Source: JAQBDA01 sp963709875
GTDB lineage: Bacteria; Chloroflexota; Anaerolineae; Anaerolineales; UBA4823
Direction: 5' to 3'
Assembly (NCBI GenBank): GCA_963709875.1
Contig: CAVPYB010000001.1
Location: 248,001-312,000, forward strand
Length of the DNA stretch: 64,000 nt
Shown here one piece after another: positions 1-8,713 of this stretch. Every line of letters starts with the position of its first letter. Position 1 is the stretch's first letter. The translations under genes and the position numbers were made by a program. The notes under the pieces were generated by a model that saw only the letters and a list, made by a program, of their open reading frames with translations, was not told where the DNA came from and ran no database searches.

Positions 1-36
1 CCAAATGTATCGATATTTAGGTTAACGTTTGGTAAT

Positions 37-70
37 TAAAACAGCACGGGGTGGATTTATGTCCACCCCG
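37..70 (-). terminator. Rho-independent terminator of thioredoxin gene
   Basis: A 9-bp perfect stem (47-55 with 62-70, loop 56-61) lies just after the thioredoxin stop on the minus strand and is followed in that direction by GTGCTGTTTT, a short U tract. Position and orientation fit an intrinsic terminator. Confidence 0.7.
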
Positions 71-94
71 AGAAACTGATCTGCGATGAGGGAG

Positions 95-421
95 CTACTG
101 CAAGTGCGGGTTGAATTTGGCAGCGATCTTGTCTTTCGGCTGGTAGCCGGAAAGTCGCTGGCTAGGCTGACCGTTTACGAACAGCATCAGCGTGGGCACG
201 CCCATCACCTGGTACTGCATGGCGATCTCGGGATTGGTGTCGACATCCAGCTTGACGATCTTCACCTTCCCGGTCCAGTCCTGGGCCAGCTGCTTTACAA
301 CCGGGTCGAGCATTTTGCACGGTCCGCACCACACAGCGGTGAAATCCACGATCACCGGCTGAGTTGATTCCAGGACTTCGCTTTGAAAGGCCTCTGCTTC
401 GATGTGGGTAACTTCGGACAT
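95..421 (-). CDS. trxA: Thioredoxin
   Basis: Small cytoplasmic disulfide reductase of about 108 residues, the usual thioredoxin length. The active site WCGPCK is present near residue 31, and the cis-proline motif MGVPTL and the C-terminal glycine-rich stretch are intact. The start at 421 is chosen because GGAGG sits 5 nt upstream; a longer reading frame to 460 has no such site and adds no conserved residues. It stands alone, with a terminator directly downstream. The family reduces protein disulfides using NADPH via thioredoxin reductase, which is not in this window. Nothing unusual is seen in the sequence. Confidence 0.95.
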   Translation of the reverse strand: MSEVTHIEAEAFQSEVLESTQPVIVDFTAVWCGPCKMLDPVVKQLAQDWTGKVKIVKLDVDTNPEIAMQYQVMGVPTLMLFVNGQPSQRLSGYQPKDKIAAKFNPHLQ

Positions 422-664
422 TGATCCTCCAGAATGATATTGTCGATGATAGCCGGTCACCCCCAGGGCGGGTCAGTCTGATTTGGTGGACTCCAGACAG
501 CTAAAAATTGTTGATGGGTATGACCGCAGAGATAGTACCGAGTTCGCACCCAAATGTCAAGGCTGGGGGGTACACCTTCTCATGGAATTATTAACTCATG
601 GTACTCAGAACAGGGAGGAATTGACTATTAACCCGCTTACTGCGTAACGTCTATGATTAAGAAC

Positions 665-1904
665 CAGGGCAAACGCATCTTAATTCTCCATCTGAGTGAA
701 ACCGACCAGGACCTTGAGCAGGTAATCGTGGTTCCATCCTGCCAACAGGCGTTTGCCCTTGATGCCACGCTGGCAGGTTATCTCCTGCTTGAGCAAGTTC
801 AGGGCGATATGTCGCAGCAGGGCGAAGTTCTCCGGTCCATGATCTTTGCGCACTCGGCAGCGGTCTTCGTCGAAGGCAAGATCCAGCGTCCAGTGCAGCT
901 CATTCTCCGAGCGCACGGCCCCCAGGAGGCGTTTGGCTCCGGTGATACTGGCGATATGATAGCGGTCTTGGCTACTTTTCTCTTCACCGATCCAGCGCTG
1001 AGAGCGAATGCGGGACACGGTGGTCAAGTTCTTCCAGTTAGCAAAGCCGCGCAAGTAGCGCAAGACTTCAGGGTCGGAAATCGTCCAGCATTCGCGGATC
1101 TCGATACGCCCATGATCCTTGTTGACCGTCTTCTCATAGTCGAAGGCATAGGCTTGGTACTGGCTGTCTTCCAGATCGGCAAATACATGTTCGACATCTT
1201 CGTAGAGGTTGCCCTGGTTTTCCTTCAAGGAGAGCACATACTCCGCTTCTCGCTCGATAATCTTTTCGGCAATCTCGGTTTGACAGCCCATCGCATCGAT
1301 GGTCACAATGCAGCCCGCAACTTCCAAAACGTCTAAAAGCTGGGGAATGGCCGTGATCTCGTTCGACTTCTCGTCCACTTTGACCTGGCCCAGCACCAGG
1401 CGGTTGGCGCTGGCCCAGGCACTGACCATGTCGATGGCCATTTTGCCAATCCCTTTGTCATGCGAACGCCGCAGCACTTTGCCATCGATCGCAATCACCT
1501 GCCCGCCAATCACCTCAGCTACCGCATTCATCCAGCGCAGAAAACAGGTTTGGAACTGCTCCGGGTCCAGGCGGGCAAACACCCGGGTGAAGGTGTCATG
1601 CGAAGGGATGCCGTTGGGCACCTCCAGAAACGTCTGGAACCAGCCGATCCGGGCTTTGCCGAACTCTTCGACATCTTCCCAGTTGTCGGCTCCGGCAATC
1701 ACCGCACAGATGGCAATCACCAGAATATCCAGCAGCTTGTGCAACTTGGTGCGATCGATGCGCGGATCAGTCAAGTTGCCAAAATGGCTTTCGAGCGTTG
1801 GCAGAATTTCGTCTTCCATGTCTTTTTCTCCCAGGTAGTATGACCTGGTATGATTAGCCAGGAAGATCGTTCTTGTCTAGATAAATTTAGATGCGTTCAC
1901 CCTA
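665..1904 (-). mobile_element. Complete ISAs1-family insertion sequence with 10-bp target duplication
   Basis: The element is about 1240 bp. Its ends are imperfect inverted repeats (left 665-683, right 1887-1904) sharing AGGGnnAACGCATCT. It is flanked by an exact direct repeat GATTAAGAAC at 655-664 and 1905-1914, a 10-bp target-site duplication within the 8-10 bp usual for ISAs1. It holds one transposase gene read leftward whose stop codon lies inside the left inverted repeat. Intact ends, intact gene and perfect duplication indicate a recent insertion. It lies between the thioredoxin gene and the tRNA-Lys gene, outside the tRNA-bounded segments. Confidence 0.9.
680..1819 (-). CDS. ISAs1-family DDE transposase
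   Basis: 379 residues, full length for ISAs1 transposases. N-terminal helical region (about 1-90), then the DDE catalytic core with IAIDGK (first Asp near 113), TIDAMG (second Asp near 176) and the ENELHWTLD/EDRCR region carrying the catalytic Glu near 318-330. No frameshift or internal stop is seen. GGGAG precedes the ATG by about 8 nt. It cuts and pastes the surrounding element; the 10-bp duplication around the element is consistent with a functional enzyme. Confidence 0.93.
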   Translation of the reverse strand: MEDEILPTLESHFGNLTDPRIDRTKLHKLLDILVIAICAVIAGADNWEDVEEFGKARIGWFQTFLEVPNGIPSHDTFTRVFARLDPEQFQTCFLRWMNAVAEVIGGQVIAIDGKVLRRSHDKGIGKMAIDMVSAWASANRLVLGQVKVDEKSNEITAIPQLLDVLEVAGCIVTIDAMGCQTEIAEKIIEREAEYVLSLKENQGNLYEDVEHVFADLEDSQYQAYAFDYEKTVNKDHGRIEIRECWTISDPEVLRYLRGFANWKNLTTVSRIRSQRWIGEEKSSQDRYHIASITGAKRLLGAVRSENELHWTLDLAFDEDRCRVRKDHGPENFALLRHIALNLLKQEITCQRGIKGKRLLAGWNHDYLLKVLVGFTQMEN

Positions 1905-1982
1905 GATTAAGAACCGCGCGGCGTTGACGGTAAGTGTCAGGCGTGATAGAATGCACAGCGCCTGAACAAGTTCAGAGCAACC

Positions 1983-2054
1983 GGGCGCGTAGCTCAATGG
2001 TAGAGCAGTGGCCTTTTAAGCCATTGGTTGCAGGTTCGAGCCCTGCCGCGCTCA
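1983..2054 (+). tRNA. tRNA-Lys (anticodon UUU)
   Basis: Full cloverleaf: acceptor stem GGGCGCG/CGCGCTC with one G-U pair, D arm GCTC...GAGC, anticodon stem GTGGC/GCCAT with loop CTTTTAA giving anticodon UUU, T arm GCAGG/CCTGC with loop TTCGAGC, discriminator A. CCA is not encoded. The gene is read rightward and is followed by a hairpin terminator. Its 3' half is the sequence copied three more times downstream (8476, 14665, 45556), so this gene appears to be the attachment target of integrated elements and remains intact. Confidence 0.97.
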
Positions 2055-2057
2055 CTG

Positions 2058-2085
2058 ACCCCCATACCTGGGGGTTATTTATTTC
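2058..2085 (+). terminator. Terminator after tRNA-Lys
   Basis: Stem CCCCC (2059-2063) with GGGGG (2070-2074), extended by an A-T pair, loop ATACCT, then TTATTTATTT. It starts 4 nt after the tRNA discriminator base and reads in the same direction. Confidence 0.75.
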
Positions 2086-2086
2086 G

Positions 2087-2551
2087 ACATCCCGTATATG
2101 GCGGCTCTTGCTTGGGAATCTTCGAGTTTATCAATTAAAACCATGGTTTTGGCCCAGGAAAATTATTCTTTATCCAATGTGCTTGACCAGCGGAACTTAT
2201 CGCTTGTCAACATCAGTCAACATCAGTCAACGCCAAGCAACAGATCAAGAAAGCACACCCATTAGGATAAACTCCGTCCGTGGTTCCGGACAAGATGAGT
2301 ATTGATCTGAAAGAGCACGATATCCTTTGCATTTACCCTGACTTGTAAGAGTATGTAGGTCCGACGAAGCAGTGTGGATACTGTTGCAGGGCGATTAATG
2401 AGTCAGCTTGATTTGTATATGTTTCTAATAACTGAGGTTTCTGTATTGTTCGATTCTCGCACAATCCACTGAACATAAGATTCCAGTAGCAGCAAACATG
2501 ACACATCCTTGAATTCGGGATGTGTCATGGACCAAAAATATATCAGCAAAT
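2087..2551. other. Gene-free stretch after tRNA-Lys
   Basis: No credible gene in about 465 bp. The only structure I see is a short tandem repeat, GTCAACATCA two and a half times at 2206-2230 (10-bp period). The small reading frames here have no ribosome binding site and no recognisable protein sequence. Confidence 0.5.
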
Positions 2552-2758
2552 TCACGCAGGATCACGATCGGTCATCTTACCTCCAGCTTCCTGGGTTTGT
2601 TGATCAAGAAATTGCATCAACGCTTTCATATCTGCAAACCCATTTCTTTTGCCGGTATGAGGATCCTCAAGAGAAGCCCGCCAGATCCCATCGCCGTTCT
2701 GCTTTACAAGCCACAAACGTAGTAGATAGGAGAGATAGCGATGTTTGCCCGGCTTCAT
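2552..2758 (-). CDS. Conserved small hypothetical protein (YLSYLLRLW type)
   Basis: 68 residues. The core RYLSYLLRLW followed by WRASLEDPHTGKRNGF and ALMQFLDQQ matches a small protein pattern I recognise from Chloroflexota genomes; its function is unknown to me. ATG at 2758 is preceded by GAGGTGG at good spacing. A TTG 36 nt upstream would overlap the preceding gene and has no better site. It lies 17 nt after the lipoprotein stop on the same strand and is probably co-transcribed with it. No membrane segment or signal peptide is visible. Confidence 0.65.
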   Translation of the reverse strand: MKPGKHRYLSYLLRLWLVKQNGDGIWRASLEDPHTGKRNGFADMKALMQFLDQQTQEAGGKMTDRDPA

Positions 2759-2774
2759 CAGCCACCTCACAACC

Positions 2775-3545
2775 TCAAGGGTTATATTTTCCAATACCAG
2801 CCAGGACGTTTACGCGATCTTCACAAAGATCGGTGCCAATAACTTGCATGCGGAGTGAAATTGGTTTGTTGTTTTCAGTTGTCACATAAGCCTCATAGGT
2901 TGAGGTTTGGCCACTGCACCCAGCATCAAATGTTACCTTTCCTGCATCAAAGTTGTAAGTGCCAGAGTCTATCTGCCCAATGTTTTTCGACCCAGAAATG
3001 ACCCGGTAGGCTCCATCTGCATCGAATTCAATCTTCAACCCCCCTTGTGGGTACCACCAAGTACCGACGATGTCATTAATCGTATTGGCGAGTGACTTTA
3101 TTGGTGTGGGAAGTGGTGGAGGAAATTTCGCTAAAGAATCTGGAGCTGTAGTGAAGGTATAGGCCTGGATTTTTCCATTTTTAATCGTGGCGACCCACTC
3201 TCCTTCGATGAAGTCTACACCCATTGCTTGCAATCCTTCATCGGTATATGTAGAAATACAGGTCATGGTATCGCTCACAAATTTACAGTCCCTTAAAGAT
3301 CCTGAACCTATTCCAGAAGCAATTATCTCGTACCAGCTGCGAATTTCAGAGTGACCATTGTAAACACCGTCTCCTTCGGCAGGAGGGATAATGGTTACCT
3401 CCGCATCTTCTGCCAGGTAAGAGAGTGCTGCATTAATTTCGCCTTTGTTCAAGGCTTCCTGCCAAGAATTGACCAAATCCTGGGTTGAAGGGCTGCATGC
3501 TGCAATCAGGATGACAAAAAATATAAGTAACGTTATTTGTTTCAT
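2775..3545 (-). CDS. Lipoprotein with SnoaL/NTF2-like domain
   Basis: 256 residues. An N-terminal signal with lipobox IAAC (Cys near 17) indicates a lipid-anchored, extracytoplasmic protein. Residues about 20-125 (DLVNSWQEALNKGEINAALSY, GxxEIRSWYEIIA) look like a SnoaL/NTF2-like fold. The C-terminal half (IVGTWWYPQGG...EFDADGAYRV) resembles a small lipocalin-like beta domain with a Cys pair. The start at 3545 follows GGAGG by 5 nt; a TTG 12 nt upstream overlaps that site and is unlikely. Its ligand and function are unknown. It is divergent from the large SARP-STAND gene. Confidence 0.75.
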   Translation of the reverse strand: MKQITLLIFFVILIAACSPSTQDLVNSWQEALNKGEINAALSYLAEDAEVTIIPPAEGDGVYNGHSEIRSWYEIIASGIGSGSLRDCKFVSDTMTCISTYTDEGLQAMGVDFIEGEWVATIKNGKIQAYTFTTAPDSLAKFPPPLPTPIKSLANTINDIVGTWWYPQGGLKIEFDADGAYRVISGSKNIGQIDSGTYNFDAGKVTFDAGCSGQTSTYEAYVTTENNKPISLRMQVIGTDLCEDRVNVLAGIGKYNP

Positions 3546-3676
3546 GGGATCCTCCAATCTGAAAGTCTAATTTTTTGACGCATTTTCGCCCTTATAATAA
3601 CAATTAGCTGTTGGGAAAACGTGGGGTAAATACAACCTCTGATATTAATATGAATTACGTAGTTGGAAGGATGATG

Positions 3677-3720
3677 GGGATGTTTGGGCGGACGTCGCCC
3701 GCCCGAACATCCCTGATTTT
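3677..3720 (+). terminator. Strong hairpin with T tract in a divergent intergenic region
   Basis: A 15-bp stem (3677-3691 with 3699-3713, one G-T pair), 7-nt loop, then TGATTTTT. It has the shape of an intrinsic terminator reading rightward, yet no gene upstream reads rightward. It sits 128 nt before the SARP-STAND start, so it could be a leader attenuator for that gene, or a remnant. Confidence 0.5.
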
Positions 3721-3847
3721 TCCTTAAACTGCGTAAGTCCTAATTAATTGAATTCGTTTATTAAATTGGTGAAACAAATATCTGGAGGTGCAGAAGTATC
3801 CCTGTATAATTAACTCCAGGTCCACGTTTCTCACTTTTGAGGCGCAC

Positions 3848-6800
3848 ATGAAAACCTTAATAATTTCTGTGCTTGGGTCTCTACAAGTTGTTACAACAAC
3901 GCCGATCCAGAACAAGTTTGAGTCGAACAAAGTACGCGCCCTCCTGGCATATCTTGTTATCGAAATGGACCGGCCGCATCATCGCGAGGTGCTGGCCGAT
4001 ATGCTCTGGCCTGAAAGCTCGACTTTGACAGGACTGGCGAATCTTCGATACGCCCTGGCGGACCTCCGCAAAGTTATCGGAGATCATGATGCGAATCCCC
4101 CCTACCTCTTGGTCAGCCGCGGAAATCTGCAATTTAACTCCTCGAGTAATTTTGAACTAGACGCCTCTCAATTTGCTAATTTTCTAAATACGAAAGATAT
4201 TGAGAAACTCAAGCAAGGCATTGCGCTCTATCAGGGTGATTTCCTTAGCGGATTTCCTTCCATAGAGAGCAATATGTTCGAAGAGTGGCTCCTGCTCAAG
4301 CGCGAACATTTCAAAGAGCTAGCCATCGAAGCCTTGCGCCTCATTGCTGACTATCACGAACATCGCGGAGAATACCAGCAAGCAATGCCATTTACCCGCT
4401 ACCAGACGGAGCTTGAACCCTGGCTCGAGGAAGCCTACCAGCAGTTGATGCGCTTACTCGCATTGGACGGTCAACGAAGTGCCGCGCTTGCCCAATACGA
4501 GATCTGCCGCCGTTCACTGATTTCTGAATTAGATGTTGAGCCAAGCGATGAAACGATCCAACTATACGAATCAATACGTGACGGGACTTTTAAAAAAGTT
4601 CCTCACCTACTAAAACGAGAGCCTCCCGCGCCTGGCGAGCCGCCCTTCAAGGGACTTCAATATTTTGATGAGTCAGATGCAGATATATTCTTCGGTCGTG
4701 AAGCATTGATTTCCCATTTGGTGGGACAGATTCAGTATCGGGAAAAATCAAGACGGGTGCGGTTTTTGGCAATCATTGGGGCATCAGGTAGCGGCAAATC
4801 ATCAATAATTAGAGCCGGATTGATTCCAGCCTTGAAACGAGACAGCAGGCCCCGCCTTGTTCAAATTATCACTCCAACAGAATACCCTCTTGATTCATTA
4901 TCTTCCTGCGACATAGACAGCCCAACAGCAAAAGGACGACTTTTCTTCATTGTGGATCAATTCGAGGAGCTGTTTACTCTATGTCAGAATGAAAGTGAGC
5001 GCAGGTTTTTCATCGATAAATTGCTTAATGCCGCTGAAGAAGGATTGGCTTTTGTAGTCATCGCCCTTCGAGCAGACTTTTATGCAGCATGCGAACCTTA
5101 TGAAAACCTTCGCAGGATCCTGAGCCAGAACCAGGAATACATCGGTCCAATGAAGGCCAGCGAGCTAAGCCGGGCGATTGAAGAACCGCCCCGTGTTTAT
5201 GGATGGCTGTTCGAACCGGGTCTGGCGGATTTACTGCTCCGCGACATTGGAGCAGATGGTGATCGCTCTCCAGAACCTGGTGCGCTCCCATTGCTGTCTC
5301 ACGCGCTGTTGGAAACCTGGCATCGACGAAGTGGGCGAATGCTTACCCTGGCTGGCTACGCGGAATCAGGTAGTATCCATGGAGCCATCGCGAAAACCGC
5401 TGAATTTGTATATGCCCAGCTATCAGAAAGCGAACAGTTCATCGCCCGCAATATCTTCCTGCGCCTCACAGAATTAGGAAAAGGAATGCAAGAAACTCGT
5501 CGCCGGGTTTTATTAAGCGAAATTATCCCGGCATCCAAATCAACATCGACCCAGGGTAAATCAATTGAAATCGTTTTGAAAATGCTTTCAGACGCGCGGC
5601 TTGTCACCACAACAGAGGTGACCGCCGAGGTAGCACATGAAGCCTTGATCCGAGAGTGGGCCAGGCTTCACGAATGGCTGTCAGAGAATCGGGAATGGCT
5701 GCAATTGCATCGTCATATCACAGAGTCAGCACAGGAATGGGAGTCGCAAGGGTATGATCCAGGTTTAGTCTATCGAGGTACTCGACTGGTACAGGCTCTG
5801 GAGTGGGCTAAAGCTCATTTGGAGGATTTGAATTTATTGGAGCGAGAATTTTTAGAAACCTCCAAATCTATAGAAGAAAAAGCAGCGGCTGAACGGGAGG
5901 AGCAACGACAACGCGAATTGGAAGCTGCGCGCAAGTTAGCTGAATCTGAAAGAGAGCGTGCGGAAGGACAAACGCGAGCAGCCAGGCAGTTACGCCAGCG
6001 CGCCTTTTATTTAGCAAGTTTACTGTTTCTCTCACTGATCTTGGTCATCACTGCTTTTGTACAGCGTAATACTGCCAACAGACAGGCCCATCTGGCCTCA
6101 GCGCGTGAATTAGCCCTCGCATCAATCAATAATTTAGATAAGGACGCAGAACTCAGCATCCTTCTGGCATTAGAGGCAGTTTCGGAATCCAGATTAGCAC
6201 GCGTACCGGTTCCTTACCAGGTGCAAGATGCACTTCATAAAGCAATCCAAAATTCTAGGATCCATTACACCCTAGCAAAGCATAGTGGTGCTGTTGTAGC
6301 AGTAACATACAGCCCCGATGGAAAGTTGTTGGCAACAGCCGGCAGTGATAAAAAAGTAATTCTTTGGGAAGCTGCAACGGGAAAAGAGCTGATGACTTTA
6401 TATGGTCACAGCCAAGGATTGGAGGATATCGCATTTAGCCCGGACGGCAGGTATTTAGCGACAGCCAGCGATGACAAATCAGTCAAGCTGTGGAATCCTT
6501 TAAATGGGCAAGAGTTGCGTTCGTTCACCGGCTTTACAGATGTCATTTGGAAAATCTCCTTTAGTGCAGATAGTAATTTCCTGGCAACCGGTGGCAACGA
6601 GACTGCCATCGTATGGGATATAAATACCGGACAATCAATTCTGATTTTAGAAGCGCAACACGCTCCTATCGCTTTTAGCCCCCTTGGGAAGTACCTTGCA
6701 ACTTCTGGGGATGATGGCACAACAAAGTTATGGGATACAGATTCGTGGGAGGAATATCTTTCTCTTCCCTATGCCGCGAATGCGCTTGCCTTCAGTCCAG

Positions 6801-8149
6801 ATGAGGAACGCCTTGTAACAGCAATGGAAGAGTTTAAAGTCTGGGATGTTCTAACCGGCGAGGAACTGATGACCCCGGCAGAATTTAAAGCTGTCGTCAT
6901 AGGCATCGAGTTTAATCCGGATGGAAGTCAGTTGGCGGCGGGAAGCCAGGATGGGACAGTGGGCATATGGGATTCGCAGACTGGAAAACGTTTGTTTATT
7001 CTGGCAGGTCATGCTGGTGCGGTCAATGATGTATCATTCAACCCAGCATGTACCGCTCCTCCAGTAGCTGCATTCGAATGGTGTGGAGGTTGGCTTGCCA
7101 CGGCCAGCCGTGATGGAACGGCAAAAGTTTGGGATGTCTCTCCGGCTGGTAGTCGTGAGCTAGCTACGCTGCCGGGATTTTCTGGGTATCTCTTTAGTGA
7201 AACACAACTATCTACCAATAAATTTATCAGCCAAAATGAGGTAGAAGTCAAAACATGGGATATATCGCTGGATGGAGCGAGCCGGTGGATTTCAAACAGC
7301 CTAATCAGCCATCCGGCACCAATAATTCTTGGGAATAGCAGTATAGATGGATCGTTTATCGTTACCGTGGATATAGATAACACTGTGGAAGTCTGGAATG
7401 CAAAGGCGAGTAAAGAGGTGGCTTCTTTTCTGATAGATCAGAGCTCGCCATTGGCTGGTGTCGCCGTAAATTCTACAGGAACGCAAGCAACGACAGTAGG
7501 AAACGACGGGATAGCAAAGGTATGGGACGCTACTACAGGGCGCGAATTGTTGAATTTGACAGGATTTGCTGGCGACATTGTTGGCGTTGCCTTCAGTCAC
7601 GATGGAAAGCTAATTGCCATAAGTAAGTATGATGGTCCTGTCAAAGTATGGGAAATCGCAACTGGAAAGGAGGTATTAACCCTAATTGGCCACACACTGC
7701 CTGTCTATGTGATTTCTTTTAGTCCAGATGGTCAGCGAATTGCTACCGCCGGTATGGATCAGACCGCCAGAATATGGGATGTTCAAAGTGGGAACAATCT
7801 GTTCAAGCTAGAAGGACATACAGCTTCAGTCATCGCCTTGGCATTCAATACAGATGGATCTCTTCTGGTTACTGGCAGTCACGATGGAACAGCGAGAATA
7901 TGGGACATTTCGAATGGACCACAGGGAGGTGAGGAGTTACTCACTTTAATAGGGCATGATGGTTACATTGATTTCGTTTCATTCACCCCTGGGGGAAAAC
8001 GTTTCGCTACAGGAAGTTTACAAGATGGAACGATACGCCTTTATCTTCTGGACATCATGGAAGTGGCTGAATTGGCACAAGCGCGACTTACCCGCTCACT
8101 GGCTCTAAAGGAGTGTCAGAAGTACCTGCATCTGGCAACTTGTCGCTAA
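3848..8149 (+). CDS. SARP/BTAD - STAND NTPase - transmembrane - WD40 protein
   Basis: 1433 residues. Order: DNA-binding winged helix (about 1-95), bacterial transcriptional activator (BTAD) domain (about 100-250), STAND-type NTPase with Walker A GASGSGKSS (Lys 317) and Walker B FFIVDQFEE (Asp 370), coiled coil with EEQRQRELEAARK-type repeats (about 675-715), one membrane segment (720-738), then a long WD40 propeller region (about 805-1400) with many SPDG...ATA...D...W repeats. The start at 3848 follows GAGG; the longer frame from 3788 lacks a site. STAND proteins of this kind are signal-triggered switches, and related ones occur in conflict systems. Here a DNA-binding head is tethered to the membrane. 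The trigger and targets are unknown. Confidence 0.9.
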   Translation: MKTLIISVLGSLQVVTTTPIQNKFESNKVRALLAYLVIEMDRPHHREVLADMLWPESSTLTGLANLRYALADLRKVIGDHDANPPYLLVSRGNLQFNSSSNFELDASQFANFLNTKDIEKLKQGIALYQGDFLSGFPSIESNMFEEWLLLKREHFKELAIEALRLIADYHEHRGEYQQAMPFTRYQTELEPWLEEAYQQLMRLLALDGQRSAALAQYEICRRSLISELDVEPSDETIQLYESIRDGTFKKVPHLLKREPPAPGEPPFKGLQYFDESDADIFFGREALISHLVGQIQYREKSRRVRFLAIIGASGSGKSSIIRAGLIPALKRDSRPRLVQIITPTEYPLDSLSSCDIDSPTAKGRLFFIVDQFEELFTLCQNESERRFFIDKLLNAAEEGLAFVVIALRADFYAACEPYENLRRILSQNQEYIGPMKASELSRAIEEPPRVYGWLFEPGLADLLLRDIGADGDRSPEPGALPLLSHALLETWHRRSGRMLTLAGYAESGSIHGAIAKTAEFVYAQLSESEQFIARNIFLRLTELGKGMQETRRRVLLSEIIPASKSTSTQGKSIEIVLKMLSDARLVTTTEVTAEVAHEALIREWARLHEWLSENREWLQLHRHITESAQEWESQGYDPGLVYRGTRLVQALEWAKAHLEDLNLLEREFLETSKSIEEKAAAEREEQRQRELEAARKLAESERERAEGQTRAARQLRQRAFYLASLLFLSLILVITAFVQRNTANRQAHLASARELALASINNLDKDAELSILLALEAVSESRLARVPVPYQVQDALHKAIQNSRIHYTLAKHSGAVVAVTYSPDGKLLATAGSDKKVILWEAATGKELMTLYGHSQGLEDIAFSPDGRYLATASDDKSVKLWNPLNGQELRSFTGFTDVIWKISFSADSNFLATGGNETAIVWDINTGQSILILEAQHAPIAFSPLGKYLATSGDDGTTKLWDTDSWEEYLSLPYAANALAFSPDEERLVTAMEEFKVWDVLTGEELMTPAEFKAVVIGIEFNPDGSQLAAGSQDGTVGIWDSQTGKRLFILAGHAGAVNDVSFNPACTAPPVAAFEWCGGWLATASRDGTAKVWDVSPAGSRELATLPGFSGYLFSETQLSTNKFISQNEVEVKTWDISLDGASRWISNSLISHPAPIILGNSSIDGSFIVTVDIDNTVEVWNAKASKEVASFLIDQSSPLAGVAVNSTGTQATTVGNDGIAKVWDATTGRELLNLTGFAGDIVGVAFSHDGKLIAISKYDGPVKVWEIATGKEVLTLIGHTLPVYVISFSPDGQRIATAGMDQTARIWDVQSGNNLFKLEGHTASVIALAFNTDGSLLVTGSHDGTARIWDISNGPQGGEELLTLIGHDGYIDFVSFTPGGKRFATGSLQDGTIRLYLLDIMEVAELAQARLTRSLALKECQKYLHLATCR

Positions 8150-8320
8150 CGAAATCAATCGCCATATTGGTGATGAATCGGGGAGCAGACATAAAAGGTA
8201 ATCATCAAAACTTCACAGCTGAACCCCCGGACTTTGAAAAAATATTTCAAAAGTAGCTTCGACCACAATTTAAGTCAATGTACTTCCTGTCAAGTAGTAC
8301 AATTCTTCTAAAATGATGAT
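8150..8320. other. Spacer before repeat unit
   Basis: No gene or clear structure between the SARP-STAND stop and the start of the repeat at 8321. Confidence 0.4.
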
Positions 8321-8606
8321 CTTTCTCTAAGTCATTGTGAAGCGAATCCATTGGTACTTCCACGTTGACAGACCTTTACTAAAAATATCCAAGAGACTTA
8401 TTTCTCCATTCGTCCAATGGACTGGGGCAATTCTGCCAGGCTCTTGGTTGGATGAAGCGGTTACAGGGATCTCGTCCTTTTAAGCCATTGGTTGCAGGTT
8501 CGAGCCCTGCCGCGCTCACTCAATCTCCACTTTGACCCCGAAACGGGGCGTAAAACGAGTGATTTCTCCCACTAAGACCTGCCAGTTGGCGGGTTTTTGT
8601 GTTTAA
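8321..8606 (+). repeat. Long repeat unit containing tRNA-Lys 3' half (copy 1)
   Basis: Nearly identical to 14507-14794 over its whole length and to 45444-45618 over its first two thirds. Parts in order: TTGACA at 8365, a structured arm closed by CCAAGAG (8389-8395) pairing with CTCTTGG (8441-8447), the 45-bp tRNA-Lys identity (8476-8520), a small hairpin CCCCG-AAA-CGGGG (8536-8548), and a terminator-like hairpin CCTGCC-AGTT-GGCGGG (8578-8593) followed by TTTTTGTGTTT. The tRNA 5' half is absent, so this is not a working tRNA. I read it as an attachment-site junction between segments 1 and 2. Confidence 0.85.
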
Positions 8607-8713
8607 CTTCTGGGTGAAAATAAATTACCAGAGTAAGTTGCAAATAACGTATCTCTTGTTTGGCGGTTAGAATTAATTTATTAAGAACATATCACTCTTT
8701 TTGTCTGGTAATG

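Larger units (their letters stand above)
2055..8520 (+). mobile_element. Integrated segment 1 at tRNA-Lys 3' end
   Basis: Bounded on the left by the tRNA-Lys gene and on the right by a copy of its 3' 45 bp (8476-8520). Contents are a small protein, a lipoprotein and a SARP-STAND-WD40 protein. No recombinase is visible, so mobility is inferred only from the duplicated attachment core. The left boundary cannot be placed exactly, because integration could lie anywhere inside the 45-bp identity. Confidence 0.55.

Noticed and set aside
1460..1843. Plus-strand frames opposite the ISAs1 transposase
   Set aside because: No ribosome binding site and the minus-strand transposase is complete with catalytic residues.
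2206..2230. GTCAACATCA tandem repeat as another CarH-type operator
   Set aside because: Period is 10 bp, not 11, there is no -10 in position and no gene follows in that direction.
8476..8520. Second, third and fourth tRNA-Lys genes at 8476, 14665 and 45556
   Set aside because: Only the part from the anticodon loop to the 3' end is present; the 5' acceptor strand and D arm are missing and the sequence before the core cannot pair to complete a cloverleaf.
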